Assembly: GCA_045807945.1 (NCBI GenBank)
Contig: JBJMGI010000057.1
Coordinates: 1-24,251 of the forward strand
Source of the DNA: CAVQGF01 sp045807945
GTDB lineage: Bacteria; Acidobacteriota; Terriglobia; Terriglobales; Acidobacteriaceae
Direction: 5' to 3'
DNA length: 24,251 nucleotides
Below the pieces are notes generated by a model. That model was not told the DNA's origin, did no database searches, and saw only the letters and a list, made by a program, of their open reading frames with translations. The position numbers and the translations under genes are program-made. Shown here piece after piece: positions 13,648-22,100 of this stretch; within the stretch, counting starts at the first letter, position 1; the number at the start of each line of letters is the position of its first letter.

Positions 13648-14394
13648 ATGCCAAGATTGAAAGATAAAGTCGCAGTAGTTACGGGCGCGTCCAAGGGTAT
13701 TGGAGCTGGGATCGCCGAACGCTTCGGAGCGGAGGGCGCGAAGGTAGTGGTGAATTACTCCAGCGACCGGGCCGGCGCGGACCGAGTCGTGAACAAAATC
13801 AAGCAGGCAGGTGGGGAAGCGGTTGCCGTACAAGCAGACGTCTCGAAGAAGCAGGACGTCGACCGCCTGTTCGCCGAGACAAAGAAGGCGTTTGGCAAGC
13901 TCGATATCCTGGTGAACAATGCCGGCGTCTACGAATTCAAGTCGTTGGAAGAGATCGACGAACCGCATTTCCGCCGCATCTTCGATATTAACGTCCTAGG
14001 CCTGCTCAACGCGACGCAATCTGCGGTGAAGCAGATGAACGGCTCGGGAGCGATCGTCAACGTGAGCTCGGTCGCGGGCACAACCCCTCCGCCCAACGCT
14101 TCGGTTTACAGTGCAACGAAGGGCGCCGTAGACGTGATCACGCGCTCCTTGGCGCAGGAGCTGGGTGCGCGCAAGATCCGCATTAACGCACTTTCGCCGG
14201 GCTTCACCCTTACCGAAGGTGTCGATGTGGCCGCCGCGGATCCCGCATTCCGCGAGTACGCGATCAGCCGCACACCACTGGGACGCGCCGGCGTTCCCGA
14301 AGACATCGCCAAGACAGCGGTATTCCTGGCGAGCGACGATTCTGGATGGATAACGGGCGAGAATATCCTGGTGGGCGGCGGGGCAAGGATGTAA
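13648..14394 (+). CDS. Short-chain dehydrogenase/reductase (classical SDR)
   Basis: A 248-residue classical SDR. It has the cofactor motif TGASKGIGAGI (about 12-22), an ADVS segment, NNAG (about 87-90), the catalytic triad Ser in VNVSSVAG (about 135-142) and Tyr/Lys in YSATK (about 151-155), and NALSPG (about 180-185). The NYSSDR segment after strand 2 suggests NADP(H) preference. The C-terminal GENILVGGGARM is typical of 3-oxoacyl-ACP reductase (FabG)-like or glucose-dehydrogenase-like members; the substrate is not assignable. GGAGG lies 6 bp before the chosen ATG; GTG 13633 is an in-frame alternative. It is flanked upstream by the dyad operator and downstream by a terminator. Confidence 0.92.
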   Translation: MPRLKDKVAVVTGASKGIGAGIAERFGAEGAKVVVNYSSDRAGADRVVNKIKQAGGEAVAVQADVSKKQDVDRLFAETKKAFGKLDILVNNAGVYEFKSLEEIDEPHFRRIFDINVLGLLNATQSAVKQMNGSGAIVNVSSVAGTTPPPNASVYSATKGAVDVITRSLAQELGARKIRINALSPGFTLTEGVDVAAADPAFREYAISRTPLGRAGVPEDIAKTAVFLASDDSGWITGENILVGGGARM

Positions 14395-14445
14395 GAAGCG
14401 GCCGTCCAGTCTGACGGCGGACCGCGAAACCACATGGGAAAACGC

Positions 14446-14473
14446 AACGGACGCCTTCGGGCGTCCGTTTTTC
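14446..14473. terminator. Terminator with UUCG tetraloop
   Basis: AACGGACGCC and GGCGTCCGTT form a perfect 10-bp stem capped by TTCG and followed by TTTT on the plus strand. It ends the SDR transcript and, with T's also on the other side, may stop the convergent minus-strand gene at 14484. Confidence 0.88.
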
Positions 14474-14483
14474 TATGCGCTAT

Positions 14484-14678
14484 CTAGGCGGCACTGCGTT
14501 TCGGATCGCTGGGCGCGGGTTCGGGCTGCGCCTCCACCATTTGGAAAGAATTATTTATCGTGGTGCACATCGAGGTCCCGCTGCGGTGCAGCTTCTGGCT
14601 GGAACGGCAGACGACTTTGCAAAGCAGGAAGCGGTTGGGGATCTTCAGGGAAGCGGCGAATACCAGACCAGAGCGCAT
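14484..14678 (-). CDS. Small RpoZ-like conserved protein
   Basis: A 64-residue protein starting MRSGLVFAASLKIPNRFLLC. The pattern LVF-A...NRFLLCK...SS-KLHR-S-GT...TIN resembles an acidobacterial family of short proteins that look like the RNA polymerase omega subunit (NRYLL-x-x-x-A-K-A-T-R-K-H). Omega stabilises assembly of the beta' subunit, but this one is short and the match is by eye. The ATG at 14678 has GAGG at good spacing; the frame is open to 14744 without support. The terminator at 14446 follows it. Positions 14679-14867 hold no gene that I can support. Confidence 0.5.
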   Translation of the reverse strand: MRSGLVFAASLKIPNRFLLCKVVCRSSQKLHRSGTSMCTTINNSFQMVEAQPEPAPSDPKRSAA

Positions 14679-14867
14679 GGTGGAACCTCGTCGAGCAAGA
14701 TTGGCTGCATTCGGCGAAGGGACTTGAGGAAGCGGCTCCGGCAAAGTAGCTACTTACAAAGATACTACGGTTTCCGCGGGGCGCGGCAGCAATCGCGCGA
14801 GATCTTGCTGAAAATCCAGAAACTCGGCTACGACGTTGGCGACTGTCGGCAAAGTTGACGTCTGTTT

Positions 14868-14889
14868 GGTACCAAGGTACATTAGTACC
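14868..14889. promoter_or_regulatory. GGTAC-repeat operator candidate before the RHH-like gene
   Basis: GGTACC (14868-14873), GGTAC (14876-14880) and GTACC (14885-14889) lie directly against the GTG start at 14890 and form nested inverted repeats. The placement suits autoregulation by the encoded ribbon-helix-helix-like protein. Confidence 0.35.
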
Positions 14890-15153
14890 GTGAAGACGCA
14901 AGCTGACCGGCTGGAAGTCGAGCGGGTGCAGACCGGGGTGCGCATCGAGAAGCGCATCCTGAAAGTGCTGAAGGCGACGGCCGAGCTCAAAGACATGACG
15001 CTTGGGGACCTGATCGAGGGAATCGTGCTGCACGCCTTCGAAGGGAAGACGCCTTTTTCGTCTAATTCCCTGAAAGAGATCGAAGAGCTCAAGCGGATCT
15101 ACGGGCTCAAGCTGCGCGCCGGCGACAGCCACCGGCTGAAGGAGAAGCTATGA
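14890..15153 (+). CDS. RHH-like small protein
   Basis: An 87-residue charged protein. The segment TGVRIEKRILKVLKATAELKDMTLGDLIEGIVLHAFEG (about 16-53) looks like a ribbon-helix-helix domain: a short beta strand (VRIEK) followed by two helices, with 'MTLGDLIEGIV' as the second helix. Such proteins bind DNA as dimers, often as autorepressors. The GTG start at 14890 is chosen because the upstream part (to TTG 14836) is unlike protein and carries a repeat that looks regulatory. Its stop overlaps the start of the next gene (ATGA), indicating translational coupling and a shared transcript. No toxin partner is recognisable, so an antitoxin role is not supported. Confidence 0.7.
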   Translation: MKTQADRLEVERVQTGVRIEKRILKVLKATAELKDMTLGDLIEGIVLHAFEGKTPFSSNSLKEIEELKRIYGLKLRAGDSHRLKEKL

Positions 15154-15686
15154 AGGTTTTTGTCGTCGTGGTGATCGCACTCGCGGTCGGCATCGCCCTG
15201 CTCTCTTATCACCTGCGTGGAAACAATGCTCCGGGAACTGCGCGCGAACGCGCTGAGTTCGAGTTCGTGGCGCACAGTCCATATGCGCAGGTTTTTCCGC
15301 TGTTCGGGGCAGATAAAGAGCGGCTTTGGGCCGGGAAAGATTGGGATCCGACATTCGTCTATCCCAACCCGGCGAACGATGTGCAGGGCGCAGTTTTCAC
15401 GATAAGGCACGGACACGCGACAACGGTTCCGTGGGTGAACACGGTTTTCGATCCGAAGAGTGGACACGTGCAGTACGTCTATGTGATCCCGGAGACGCTG
15501 ACGACGCTGATCGACATCCATATTGCTCCGCAGGACGCGAACAACACGAAGGTGAACGTAATGTATGAACGGACGGCGTTACGCGCGGCGGGCGATGATC
15601 GCGTGCGGCGCATGGCTGAGCACGACCGCAAGTCCGGGCCAGAATGGGGCGAGCAGATCAACAAATATCTGGCTTCCGCCAGATAG
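15150..15686 (+). CDS. Membrane-anchored SRPBCC-like hypothetical protein
   Basis: A 178-residue protein with one N-terminal hydrophobic segment (about 2-19, VFVVVVIALAVGIALLSY) that acts as a signal anchor or signal peptide. The remainder (about 35-175) reads like a START/SRPBCC-type helix-grip fold: FEFVAHSPYAQVFPLFGADKE, then GAVFTIRHGH, PWVNTVFDPKSGHVQYVYVIP, DIHIAPQDANNTKVNVMYERTAL and a long C-terminal helix. SRPBCC domains bind hydrophobic ligands; no ligand can be named. It overlaps the RHH-like gene by 4 bp. An 8-bp-arm palindrome TATCTGGC-TTCC-GCCAGATA (15666-15685) covers its last codons. Confidence 0.7.
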   Translation: MKVFVVVVIALAVGIALLSYHLRGNNAPGTARERAEFEFVAHSPYAQVFPLFGADKERLWAGKDWDPTFVYPNPANDVQGAVFTIRHGHATTVPWVNTVFDPKSGHVQYVYVIPETLTTLIDIHIAPQDANNTKVNVMYERTALRAAGDDRVRRMAEHDRKSGPEWGEQINKYLASAR

Positions 15687-15689
15687 CAT

Positions 15690-15815
15690 TCAGCAATCAG
15701 CAATCAGCAATCAGCCAAACCACGTCAAAATCGCTCTTGCCTTCAACCATTCAACAGTCAGCCAAGTCGCGCAAAAAATGGCTTCCTTGAGGGCTGAGCG
15801 CTGACTGCTGACTGC
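15690..15815. repeat. Heptamer repeat cluster (TCAGCAA)x3 and (TGACTGC)x2
   Basis: TCAGCAA is repeated three times at 15690-15710, with a partial fourth copy. CAGTCAGCC appears near 15752. TGACTGC is doubled at 15802-15815, which on the other strand reads GCAGTCA, a related heptamer. The rest of the 238-bp gap (15687-15924) shows no gene. Confidence 0.75.
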
Positions 15816-15924
15816 TTCCAAAGCAACCATCCAGCTACTCTGCTGCATCTCACTCGCAATTCCCAGAATTCCGTGCGGTACCGGGCCCTGCTGTCCCACA
15901 AACTGAGCAGTCCTGGAGTTTTGC

Positions 15925-16479
15925 ATGCGACGCTTATTGGTCGTTCTCGCTGTCCTGCTGTGCTCTGCCATTCTCAATGCACAGGAAAATCCGAAATATG
16001 AGCTGTTTGCGGGGTATTCGCTTCAGCATAACAATGGTTTGAATGCGAGCGGGTGGGAGGCGTCAGGTGCGTACAACTTCAACCGCTGGATCGGCATGAA
16101 GCTGGATGTGGACGGGCATTACGGCAGCGCCTCGAACATTGACTTTTCCCATTCCATTCAATGGCACACAGCGACAATTGGTCCGCAATTCTCCTGGCGT
16201 TTAAAGCGAGGGACACTGTTTGCGCATACTCTCTTTGGCATTTCCCACGAGCATCAACATGAGCGATTCCTAGCTCCCTTCCCGGTGCCGTTTCCCACTG
16301 ACTTTGAGGCGGCGAGGAATTCGTTCGCAACCGTGCTAGGGGGCGGCGGAGATTGGAATCTCGGTAAGCGCTTTGCGTGGCGGGGGCAGCTTGACTACAC
16401 ACAAAGCGCTTTTTTTACGGTTCGCGAGAACCATTTGCGGTTCTCGACGGGTCCAGTATTCCGGTTCGGAAAGCGGTAG
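15925..16479 (+). CDS. Small outer-membrane beta-barrel protein
   Basis: A 184-residue protein with a signal peptide (about 1-20, ending LNAQ) and an eight-strand-type barrel of alternating hydrophobic residues: KYELFAGYSLQHN, GAYNFNRWIGMKLDVDGHYG, ATIGPQFSWRLKRGTLFAHTLFG, ATVLGGGGDWNLGKRFAWRGQLDYT, and a C-terminal strand NHLRFSTGPVFRFGKR. The N-terminal YELFAGYS and YNFNRWIGM motifs parallel FELFGGWS and YNLNRWFGL of the larger barrel protein at 6548, so the two are paralogous barrels, this one without Ig or OmpA domains. The ATG follows CTGGAG at suitable distance. Function (structural or porin-like) is unknown. Confidence 0.85.
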   Translation: MRRLLVVLAVLLCSAILNAQENPKYELFAGYSLQHNNGLNASGWEASGAYNFNRWIGMKLDVDGHYGSASNIDFSHSIQWHTATIGPQFSWRLKRGTLFAHTLFGISHEHQHERFLAPFPVPFPTDFEAARNSFATVLGGGGDWNLGKRFAWRGQLDYTQSAFFTVRENHLRFSTGPVFRFGKR

Positions 16480-16671
16480 TAACGCGTTCTAAATCAGCAG
16501 CTTACGACTAAGTTGTGGGCGAATTCGTGTGCCCATGCTAGACTGTTGTTCGTACGTTCCGATTTAGAAGCGGTTGTGCGCAGTACTTGCCTCAAGCTGG
16601 TTCCTGCCTGCAGTATCCTCCGATTCAAAATTCGATGCGTAACATCAAGCAACAAAGGAATTTGATCCATC
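16480..16671 (+). other. Long leader of the cold-shock gene
   Basis: About 190 bp without a gene precede the cold-shock start codon. Cold-shock genes commonly carry long structured 5' leaders that control translation with temperature, so this region is the natural candidate, but I see no strong hairpin or consensus promoter that proves it. Confidence 0.3.
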
Positions 16672-16872
16672 ATGGAACAAGGAACAGTGAAGTGGTTTAA
16701 CGATGCCAAGGGTTTCGGATTCATCTCGCGCCAGAGCGGCGAAGATGTATTCGTGCATTTCACGGCTATCCAGGCGAACGGTTTCCGTAGCCTGCAGGAA
16801 GGCCAAGCAGTGCAGTTCGAAGTGAAAAAGGGACCCAAGGGCCTACAGGCTGAGAACGTACAGCCTCTCTAA
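16672..16872 (+). CDS. csp: Cold-shock domain protein (CspA family)
   Basis: A 66-residue protein matching the usual length of the CspA family. It is a single five-strand OB-fold with the RNA-binding motifs KGFGFI (RNP1, about 13-18) and DVFVHF (RNP2, about 25-30), starting MEQGTVKWFNDAKGFGFI. It binds single-stranded RNA or DNA and melts secondary structure, acting as an RNA chaperone in the cytoplasm. Its own terminator follows. Not every CspA-like protein is cold-induced; the long leader hints at it here. Confidence 0.97.
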   Translation: MEQGTVKWFNDAKGFGFISRQSGEDVFVHFTAIQANGFRSLQEGQAVQFEVKKGPKGLQAENVQPL

Positions 16873-16893
16873 ACCACAGCGCACAAAAGATCA

Positions 16894-16925
16894 GGCGGCC
16901 GCCAACCAGCGGCCGTCTTTTTATT
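16894..16925 (+). terminator. Rho-independent terminator of the cold-shock gene
   Basis: GGCGGCCGC pairs with GCGGCCGTC (one G-T wobble) around a 6-base loop, followed by TTTTTATTT. It starts 21 bp after the stop codon. Confidence 0.88.
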
Positions 16926-17004
16926 TGTAGTTTCGGATTCGGGTTTCGGGAAGGCGTTAGATGGGTCGGCGTACATACGCCGGGGTTCCCGCATCTCAAC
17001 TTTC

Positions 17005-17406
17005 ATGTTGAAACTCGGTTTTGCTACCTTGTTGTTATCGGCTTTGTTCTCGGTCGTGTTACTCGCGCAGGGGCCCGACAAAAAGCCTGCTGCTGATGTG
17101 CCGACCGTCCGCTTTGGTCCGACGAATTACGAGCCGGAGGGCATCACCATCCAGGCAGGGCAGACGGTGAAGTTCGTGAACACATCCGACTTCACGCACA
17201 CCGTGACCGACCAGCCGCAGCCTTTGCAAAAAGATACCGGATCGGCGCGTGGCGACATTCTTCCCAAAGGCGCGCAGCCGTTCGACTCAGGTGAGATCCA
17301 GCCGCAGCAGACTTGGGAGCACAAGTTCACCACCAAGGGGACCTACCGCTTCCATTGCCAGCTGCACGAGATGGAGCGCATGTCGGGAACCATCAACGTG
17401 CAGTAG
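17005..17406 (+). CDS. Exported cupredoxin (plastocyanin-like blue copper protein)
   Basis: A 133-residue protein with a signal peptide (about 1-22, ending LLAQ) and one cupredoxin domain (about 34-133). The type 1 copper ligands are all visible: His in FTHTVTD (about 64) and C-x2-H-x4-M in CQLHEMERM (Cys about 118, His 121, Met 126), the spacing of plastocyanin and pseudoazurin. FGPTNYEPEGITIQAGQTVKFVN is the usual first beta-sheet segment. It probably shuttles electrons in the periplasm; a partner oxidase or reductase is not encoded nearby. It converges with mscL, only 3 bp away, with no separate terminator seen. Confidence 0.93.
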   Translation: MLKLGFATLLLSALFSVVLLAQGPDKKPAADVPTVRFGPTNYEPEGITIQAGQTVKFVNTSDFTHTVTDQPQPLQKDTGSARGDILPKGAQPFDSGEIQPQQTWEHKFTTKGTYRFHCQLHEMERMSGTINVQ

Positions 17407-17409
17407 CTC

Positions 17410-17817
17410 TTACGCCGATAAGGCAGTGGCGCAGAATGCGCAGCGCTTGGCGGCGATGGGAATATCGCTCATGCACTCCGGACACTTTTTGGATGTCGGA
17501 TCGGGCGGAGCCTCACCTCGCCGCGAGCGCGCGACGTAAGCGTTCATCGGCGCAATGATGAAGAAGTAGATCGCCGAGGCCACCAGCAGGAACGAGATCA
17601 GAGCATTCAGGAAGAGCCCGTACTTGATGGCGCTGCCGTTAACGGTGGCGACGAGCGCGGAGAAATCGGGCTTGCCGACGATGGCCGCGATCAGCGGCGT
17701 GAGCACGTTTTCTACAAAGGATGTGATCACTGCGCCGAAAGCGGCACCGATCACTACCGCCACCGCCAAATCGACAACGTTCCCGCGAAAGACGAACTGC
17801 TTGAATCCTTTAAGCAT
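17410..17817 (-). CDS. mscL: Large-conductance mechanosensitive channel MscL with zinc-ribbon tail
   Basis: A 135-residue protein. MLKGFKQFVFRGNVVDLAVAVVIGAAFGAVITSFV is the N-terminal helix and pore-lining TM1 with the conserved small-residue face. TM2 is about 66-91 (YGLFLNALISFLLVASAIYFFII). In place of the usual charged C-terminal helix there is a four-Cys zinc ribbon, CPEC-x10-CAFC (about 112-130). The channel opens under membrane tension to release solutes after hypo-osmotic shock. Zinc-ribbon tails occur in some MscL proteins; their role is not established to my knowledge. AGGAGG precedes the ATG. Confidence 0.97.
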   Translation of the reverse strand: MLKGFKQFVFRGNVVDLAVAVVIGAAFGAVITSFVENVLTPLIAAIVGKPDFSALVATVNGSAIKYGLFLNALISFLLVASAIYFFIIAPMNAYVARSRRGEAPPDPTSKKCPECMSDIPIAAKRCAFCATALSA

Positions 17818-17857
17818 GCGATCCTCCTGCTAGTCGCGGCAACGATACACGAGAACA

Positions 17858-17871
17858 GTTGCCGGTTGCCA
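17858..17871 (-). repeat. Heptamer pair (YGGCAAC)x2 on the minus strand
   Basis: On the minus strand TGGCAAC and CGGCAAC stand head to tail. They match the consensus of the arrays at 54, 3180 and 15690. They lie upstream of mscL, between the mscL start and the terminator of the SYLF gene. Confidence 0.5.
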
Positions 17872-17888
17872 GTTTCGCCGGTAACGCC

Positions 17889-17918
17889 AAATAAAAAGCG
17901 GGCCTGGTCGGCCCGCTT
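17889..17918 (-). terminator. Rho-independent terminator of the SYLF gene
   Basis: Read on the minus strand, AAGCGGGCC-GACCA-GGCCCGCTT is a 9-bp perfect stem followed by TTTATTT. It lies 21 bp past the stop of the SYLF-domain gene at 17940. Confidence 0.88.
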
Positions 17919-17939
17919 GGTAATGAAAAAACTTTCAGA

Positions 17940-18776
17940 CTACGGTTTGGGGGTTTCGGTGCCTGAAGGCTGGCTGGTCGTGTCAGCCGGCTTGTCGCTC
18001 TGCGGCATGCCCTGCTTGGCGCGGTCTCTATCGTCCACGCGCTCGGCATTTTCTTTGGCTGCTTCTTTCTTTTGTTCCTGGCGTTCAGCCAAAGTACCGG
18101 AGACAGCCGAGCGGACCGTGGCCAGGAAGGCGCGCGCTCCTGGAGGAGGCGGAACTGCGCCGGTCAGAATGCGCTTGTAGGCTTCTTCGCCCGAAAGTCC
18201 GTACACGGCCTTCGTCGAATCGTCGTCCTGACGAATAGCTGCGCCGTTCAGCGTCGCGCCCGCGAACAATCCTTTGGCGCGCGAGTAGGTCAGGATCCCG
18301 GTGTCGGCTTTGATATCGGTATTCGCCGAAACGTGACGCCCGATCGGGCCAGCGGCAGCGGATGCGTCGCCGCCAAGCTGCACTTTGTTGCTGAGCAGCG
18401 CGGTCATGCCTTTCTCGTTCATGATGGTCATGACGAGATCAACACCCTCCACGCCGATCTGCGCGCCCCAGCTTCCGCCAGAAACTGCGAAGAACGAAGG
18501 AGCGCTCCAGCCGCCGCTAGGCAGCCGGCAAGTCGCGACGCCTTTGCCGTTACGGGCCCCGAATACGAACCCGCCCTTGATCATGTTAGGAACAACGGCG
18601 ACGCACTTTGCTTTGTCGAGCACTTCCTGCGGAATGCCTTTATCGCCGGCACCCATGATCTCTTTTAAGACGTCACTCGCCTTGTCCAAACGGTCGAGCG
18701 CATCTTCTTTGGCGGTAGCAGCCCAACTCAGGGTGCTCATCGCCAGCGCTACTGTAAGAATCAATACCTTTTTCAT
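17940..18776 (-). CDS. SYLF-domain (Ysc84-like) lipid-binding protein
   Basis: A 278-residue exported protein. The signal peptide MKKVLILTVALAMSTLSWAA ends near residue 20. The SYLF/DUF500 domain spans about 30-220: AKCVAVVPNMIKGGFVFGAR, GGWSAPSFFAVSGGSWGAQIG, VDLVMTIMNEKGM, VQLGGDASAAAGPIGR, ILTYSRAKGLFAGATLNG. Eukaryotic relatives bind phosphoinositides; the bacterial ones are periplasmic or membrane-associated and little studied. A low-complexity charged tail (about 235-278, Lys/Glu-rich then Pro/Thr-rich) follows. ATG 18776 was chosen because it gives the signal peptide and has AGGAG upstream; the frame is open to 18884. Confidence 0.92.
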   Translation of the reverse strand: MKKVLILTVALAMSTLSWAATAKEDALDRLDKASDVLKEIMGAGDKGIPQEVLDKAKCVAVVPNMIKGGFVFGARNGKGVATCRLPSGGWSAPSFFAVSGGSWGAQIGVEGVDLVMTIMNEKGMTALLSNKVQLGGDASAAAGPIGRHVSANTDIKADTGILTYSRAKGLFAGATLNGAAIRQDDDSTKAVYGLSGEEAYKRILTGAVPPPPGARAFLATVRSAVSGTLAERQEQKKEAAKENAERVDDRDRAKQGMPQSDKPADTTSQPSGTETPKP

Positions 18777-18896
18777 ATTCGCAACTCTCCTCAGCGATCG
18801 TCGAGTATCGCAATCAGTTAGAGGAGCAGCACGCACGCGGGGTTCGCTGGTGGGGAACGGAAATCGAGTGTCAGAGGACGGCAAATCTGGCCTAAA

Positions 18897-19070
18897 ATGC
18901 AGGAGATGGAAGGCGACCAGCAGGTCAAAATGCCCACCGTGAAAGAAGGCGCCAAGGCGGCTGACCCTTCCAGCTACTGTCCTACCTGTGGAGCCCGCCT
19001 GAAAGACCGCGGCTGCAAGATGAAGTGCGAGAGCTGCGGATTTTATTTGAGCTGCTCGGATTTCTACTAG
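18897..19070 (+). CDS. 57-residue zinc-ribbon protein
   Basis: A small protein starting MQEMEGDQQVKMPT. Residues 28-53 hold six Cys: CPTCG (28, 31), a Cys at 40, CESCG (44, 47) and one at 53, ending in LSCSDFY. The layout of two C-x2-C knuckles with a terminal aromatic tail is like small acidobacterial zinc-ribbon proteins and recalls the Cys-rich tail of NrdJ, though no reductase domain is attached. Starts at 18897, 18906 and 18930 are all in frame; none has a clear ribosome site. It converges with the giant repeat gene. Function unknown; metal binding is an inference. Confidence 0.7.
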   Translation: MQEMEGDQQVKMPTVKEGAKAADPSSYCPTCGARLKDRGCKMKCESCGFYLSCSDFY

Positions 19071-19118
19071 CGGGAACGTCGCCTAGCGAAAAAGAGCTCG
19101 TCATTCAAAGTTCCCGAA

Positions 19119-22100
19119 CTACTGCAATTGCAATTCCGCCCCGTCGGTGCGGATCAGGGTACCCGAGGACCCCCGAATCGTAAGCTCGTGCGTGTGCGGC
19201 GCGGTTGAGCCGCTAACGGTGATACGGAATGGAATGACTAATCCAGCGCCGGTCGGTACCACGCTCATGCTGCTGCTGTGGGAGGCACCGAAGCCGCAGG
19301 TCACGCCTGTGGGAAGCGGCGTCACGCACGTCAGGGTGGCAGATGAATTGAACCCATTCAGAGCGGTTGCGGTCAGCGTGTAATCCGCGAAGACCGTTGC
19401 TCCCGTCGCGGTGATGCTCTGCGTTTCTGGTTGAATGTCGAGCGAGAAATCTTTGATGTTGACGGTGAACTGTCGGCCATGCGAACCCGCCAGTGTGGTT
19501 CCGGTGACGTCGATCAGATAGCTGCCCGGCGGAGTAGTAGCTGCGGTCGAGGTGATGGTGGCGGTGACGCTGGTTCCGTTGGAAGTCGCTGCCGGGTTCA
19601 GGTTCGAAAGGGTGCAAGTTGCTCCTGCAGGCGCTCCTTCTATCGCGCACGCCAGCGCGACGTTCCCGGTGAATCCATTCAATGCTTTCACCACGACCGT
19701 GTCGGTGATGTTCGTGCCGACGTTCGTGGTGACGATCGGCGTGTTCCTGATGACGCTGAAGTCCTTAACCGCGAGCGTGACATTGTTCGAGCGGGTCAAA
19801 TTATTCTGTGCCGCGCTCACGCCTGAGATGAAGACGGTTGCGTTTGCCGCCGGAGTAGTTCCGAATGTCGTTTGCAGAGTCACGACGGACTGGTAGCCGT
19901 TCCCCGGATTTGCGGTCGCAGGAAGCGGCGTGCAGGTCACGCCCGCAGGCAGCAGTGCGCCGCAACCAACGGTGATGTCATCAGTCATTCCGCCGAGCGG
20001 TGTGTAGATGACGGTGTACTGGGCGGCAGATCCGGCATTCACGTTCTGCGTTGCCGGTGTGACTGCCTGGATGAAGTTCGGACCAAAGGCCGTGACGTCA
20101 ATGTTCGTCTGACGGACGAGTGTGCCGGCGGTCGCCTTTACAGTGATGGGGTAGGTACCGTGGACAACCGCGCTGGTTGCGTTCACCGCGACCAGACCTG
20201 GAGTGGCGAATGAACAGGTCATGCCCGCTGGCAATCCTGAGCAGGAGAAAGTGATCGTGCTGCCAAAACCCGTAAGAGGAGTGATGGTGACGCCGGTGCT
20301 GGCTGAGTTCGATTGCCCCGATGGTGGCTGTGGAATGGTAAAGGCGGGCGCGTCAAGCGCAAGAGTGAAGTCCTTCACCGTGACGGCAAAGGTGGCGGTC
20401 TTTACCTGTCCGCTAACCGTGCCGGCCACGTGCACGGTGTAAACGCCGTGCGGCGTTGTGGCCATGTTGGAGCTGATGGTTGCAGTTACGCTACTGCCGG
20501 CGGCACTCGCCGCGGGATTCGCGTTGGAGAGCGCGCAACCCATGCCTGCAGGAGCGGTATCTATGGTGCAGGTTAGCGGAACGCTTCCAGTGAATCCGTT
20601 CAAGCCCTTCACCAAAATGGTATCTGTGATGTTCGTCCCAACGTTGGTGGCCACAGTTCCGGTGTTCGCGGTCACGGTGAAGTCTTTCACTGCCAGGGTG
20701 ACGTTGGTCGAGCGCGTTACTCCGATCCCGGAGCTGACGCCGGAAATCGCGACCATCGCATTCGCTCCCGGTGTTACCGCGAATGTGGTTTGCAATGTCA
20801 CGATCGACTGATTCCCCGGAGTCGTGCCGGGAGTGACGACTGCCGGAACGGGGGTGCACGTAACGCCTGCGGGAAGAACTCCGCAGCCGACCAAGATGGC
20901 TTGATTCATCCCGCCGAGCGGCGCGAAGGTGACTGTGTACGCGGCGGAGGCTCCCGCGGTGACGTTCTGCGTTATCGGGGTTACAGTCTCGGTAAAGTTC
21001 GGGCCGAAGTCGGTGACGTCGAGCGGCTGCGTGCGGATCAGCGTGCCCGCGGTCGCTTTGATTTGCAAGTGATACGTGTTCGCCGTGACCGCGCTGGTGG
21101 ATGTGACTTTGAGAGTTGAGGCGAGTCCAAGCGCCGTTGGAATGCCGGAAGCCGGGGTGAAGGCGCACGTGACGCCTGCCGGCTGACCGCTGCAGCTGAG
21201 AGAAGCGGAACTGTTGAACCCGTTCAGCGCGGTGAGCGTGATCGGAACAGTGAGCGAGCTTGATTGTCCCGGAGGAGGCTGCGGGATCGTGATCTCGTTC
21301 ACGCCGAGGCCAAGTGAGAAGTCTTTGATATTGACGGTGAAGCTTGCGATCTTCTGCTGACCGCTGTTGGTGCCGGTGACGTCGACGGTGTAGGTGCCCT
21401 GCGGCGTTGTGCCCGCATTCGAAGTGATGGTCGCGGTGACACTGGTGCCGGCGGCGCTGGCAACCGGGTTCGCGTTGCTCAGGTTGCAGGCCGTGCCCGT
21501 CGGCGTGCCTTCGATGACGCAAGTGAGTGCGACCACTCCGGTGAATCCATTCAGGCCTTTCACCAGGATGGTGTCGGTGATGTTCGAACCGACATTAGTG
21601 GCGATGGTCGCAGTGTTCGCGGTGACGGTAAAGTCTTTCACCGAGAGTGTGACGTTAGTCGAGCGCGTCAGGTTATTGAGCGCGGCGCTGACACCGGAGA
21701 TCGCGACCGTCGCGTTCGCGCCGGGGGTAGTACCGAAGGTGGTCGTGAGTGCAACGATGGATTGATTACCCGGCGTGACTCCCGGGGTTACGACCGGCGG
21801 CACAGGTGTGCACGTAACTCCCAATGGCAAAGCGCCGCAGGCGACCACGATGTCCTCGGTCATGCCGCCCAGGGGTGTGTAGACCACGGTGTAATTGGCG
21901 GAGGAGCCCGCAGTCACGTTCTGCGTTGTCGGAGTGACAGCCTGGGTGAAGTTGTGGCCACCTGTAGTCACCGTGAGCGACTGGGTGTGGTTCAGAGTAG
22001 TTCCAGCTGCGCCCTTAATGGTCAAAGGAGTGGTGGCCGAAGCGGCGACAGAAGTCTGCGTCAGAGTAAGCGTGGTGTTTGCGCCCGCGAGCGTCGGCGT

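Noticed and set aside
14475..14858. 127-residue plus-strand open frame
   Set aside because: It starts within or next to the terminator, has no family features, and is antisense to the RpoZ-like gene, which has a better ribosome site.
14890..15686. RHH-like gene plus downstream partner as a toxin-antitoxin pair
   Set aside because: The overlap is typical, but the partner has a membrane anchor and SRPBCC-like strands with no toxin signature.
20491..21522. 343-residue Arg/His-rich minus-strand frame inside the giant gene
   Set aside because: It is a frame shadow; only the main frame shows periodic Ig-like units and Cys pairs.
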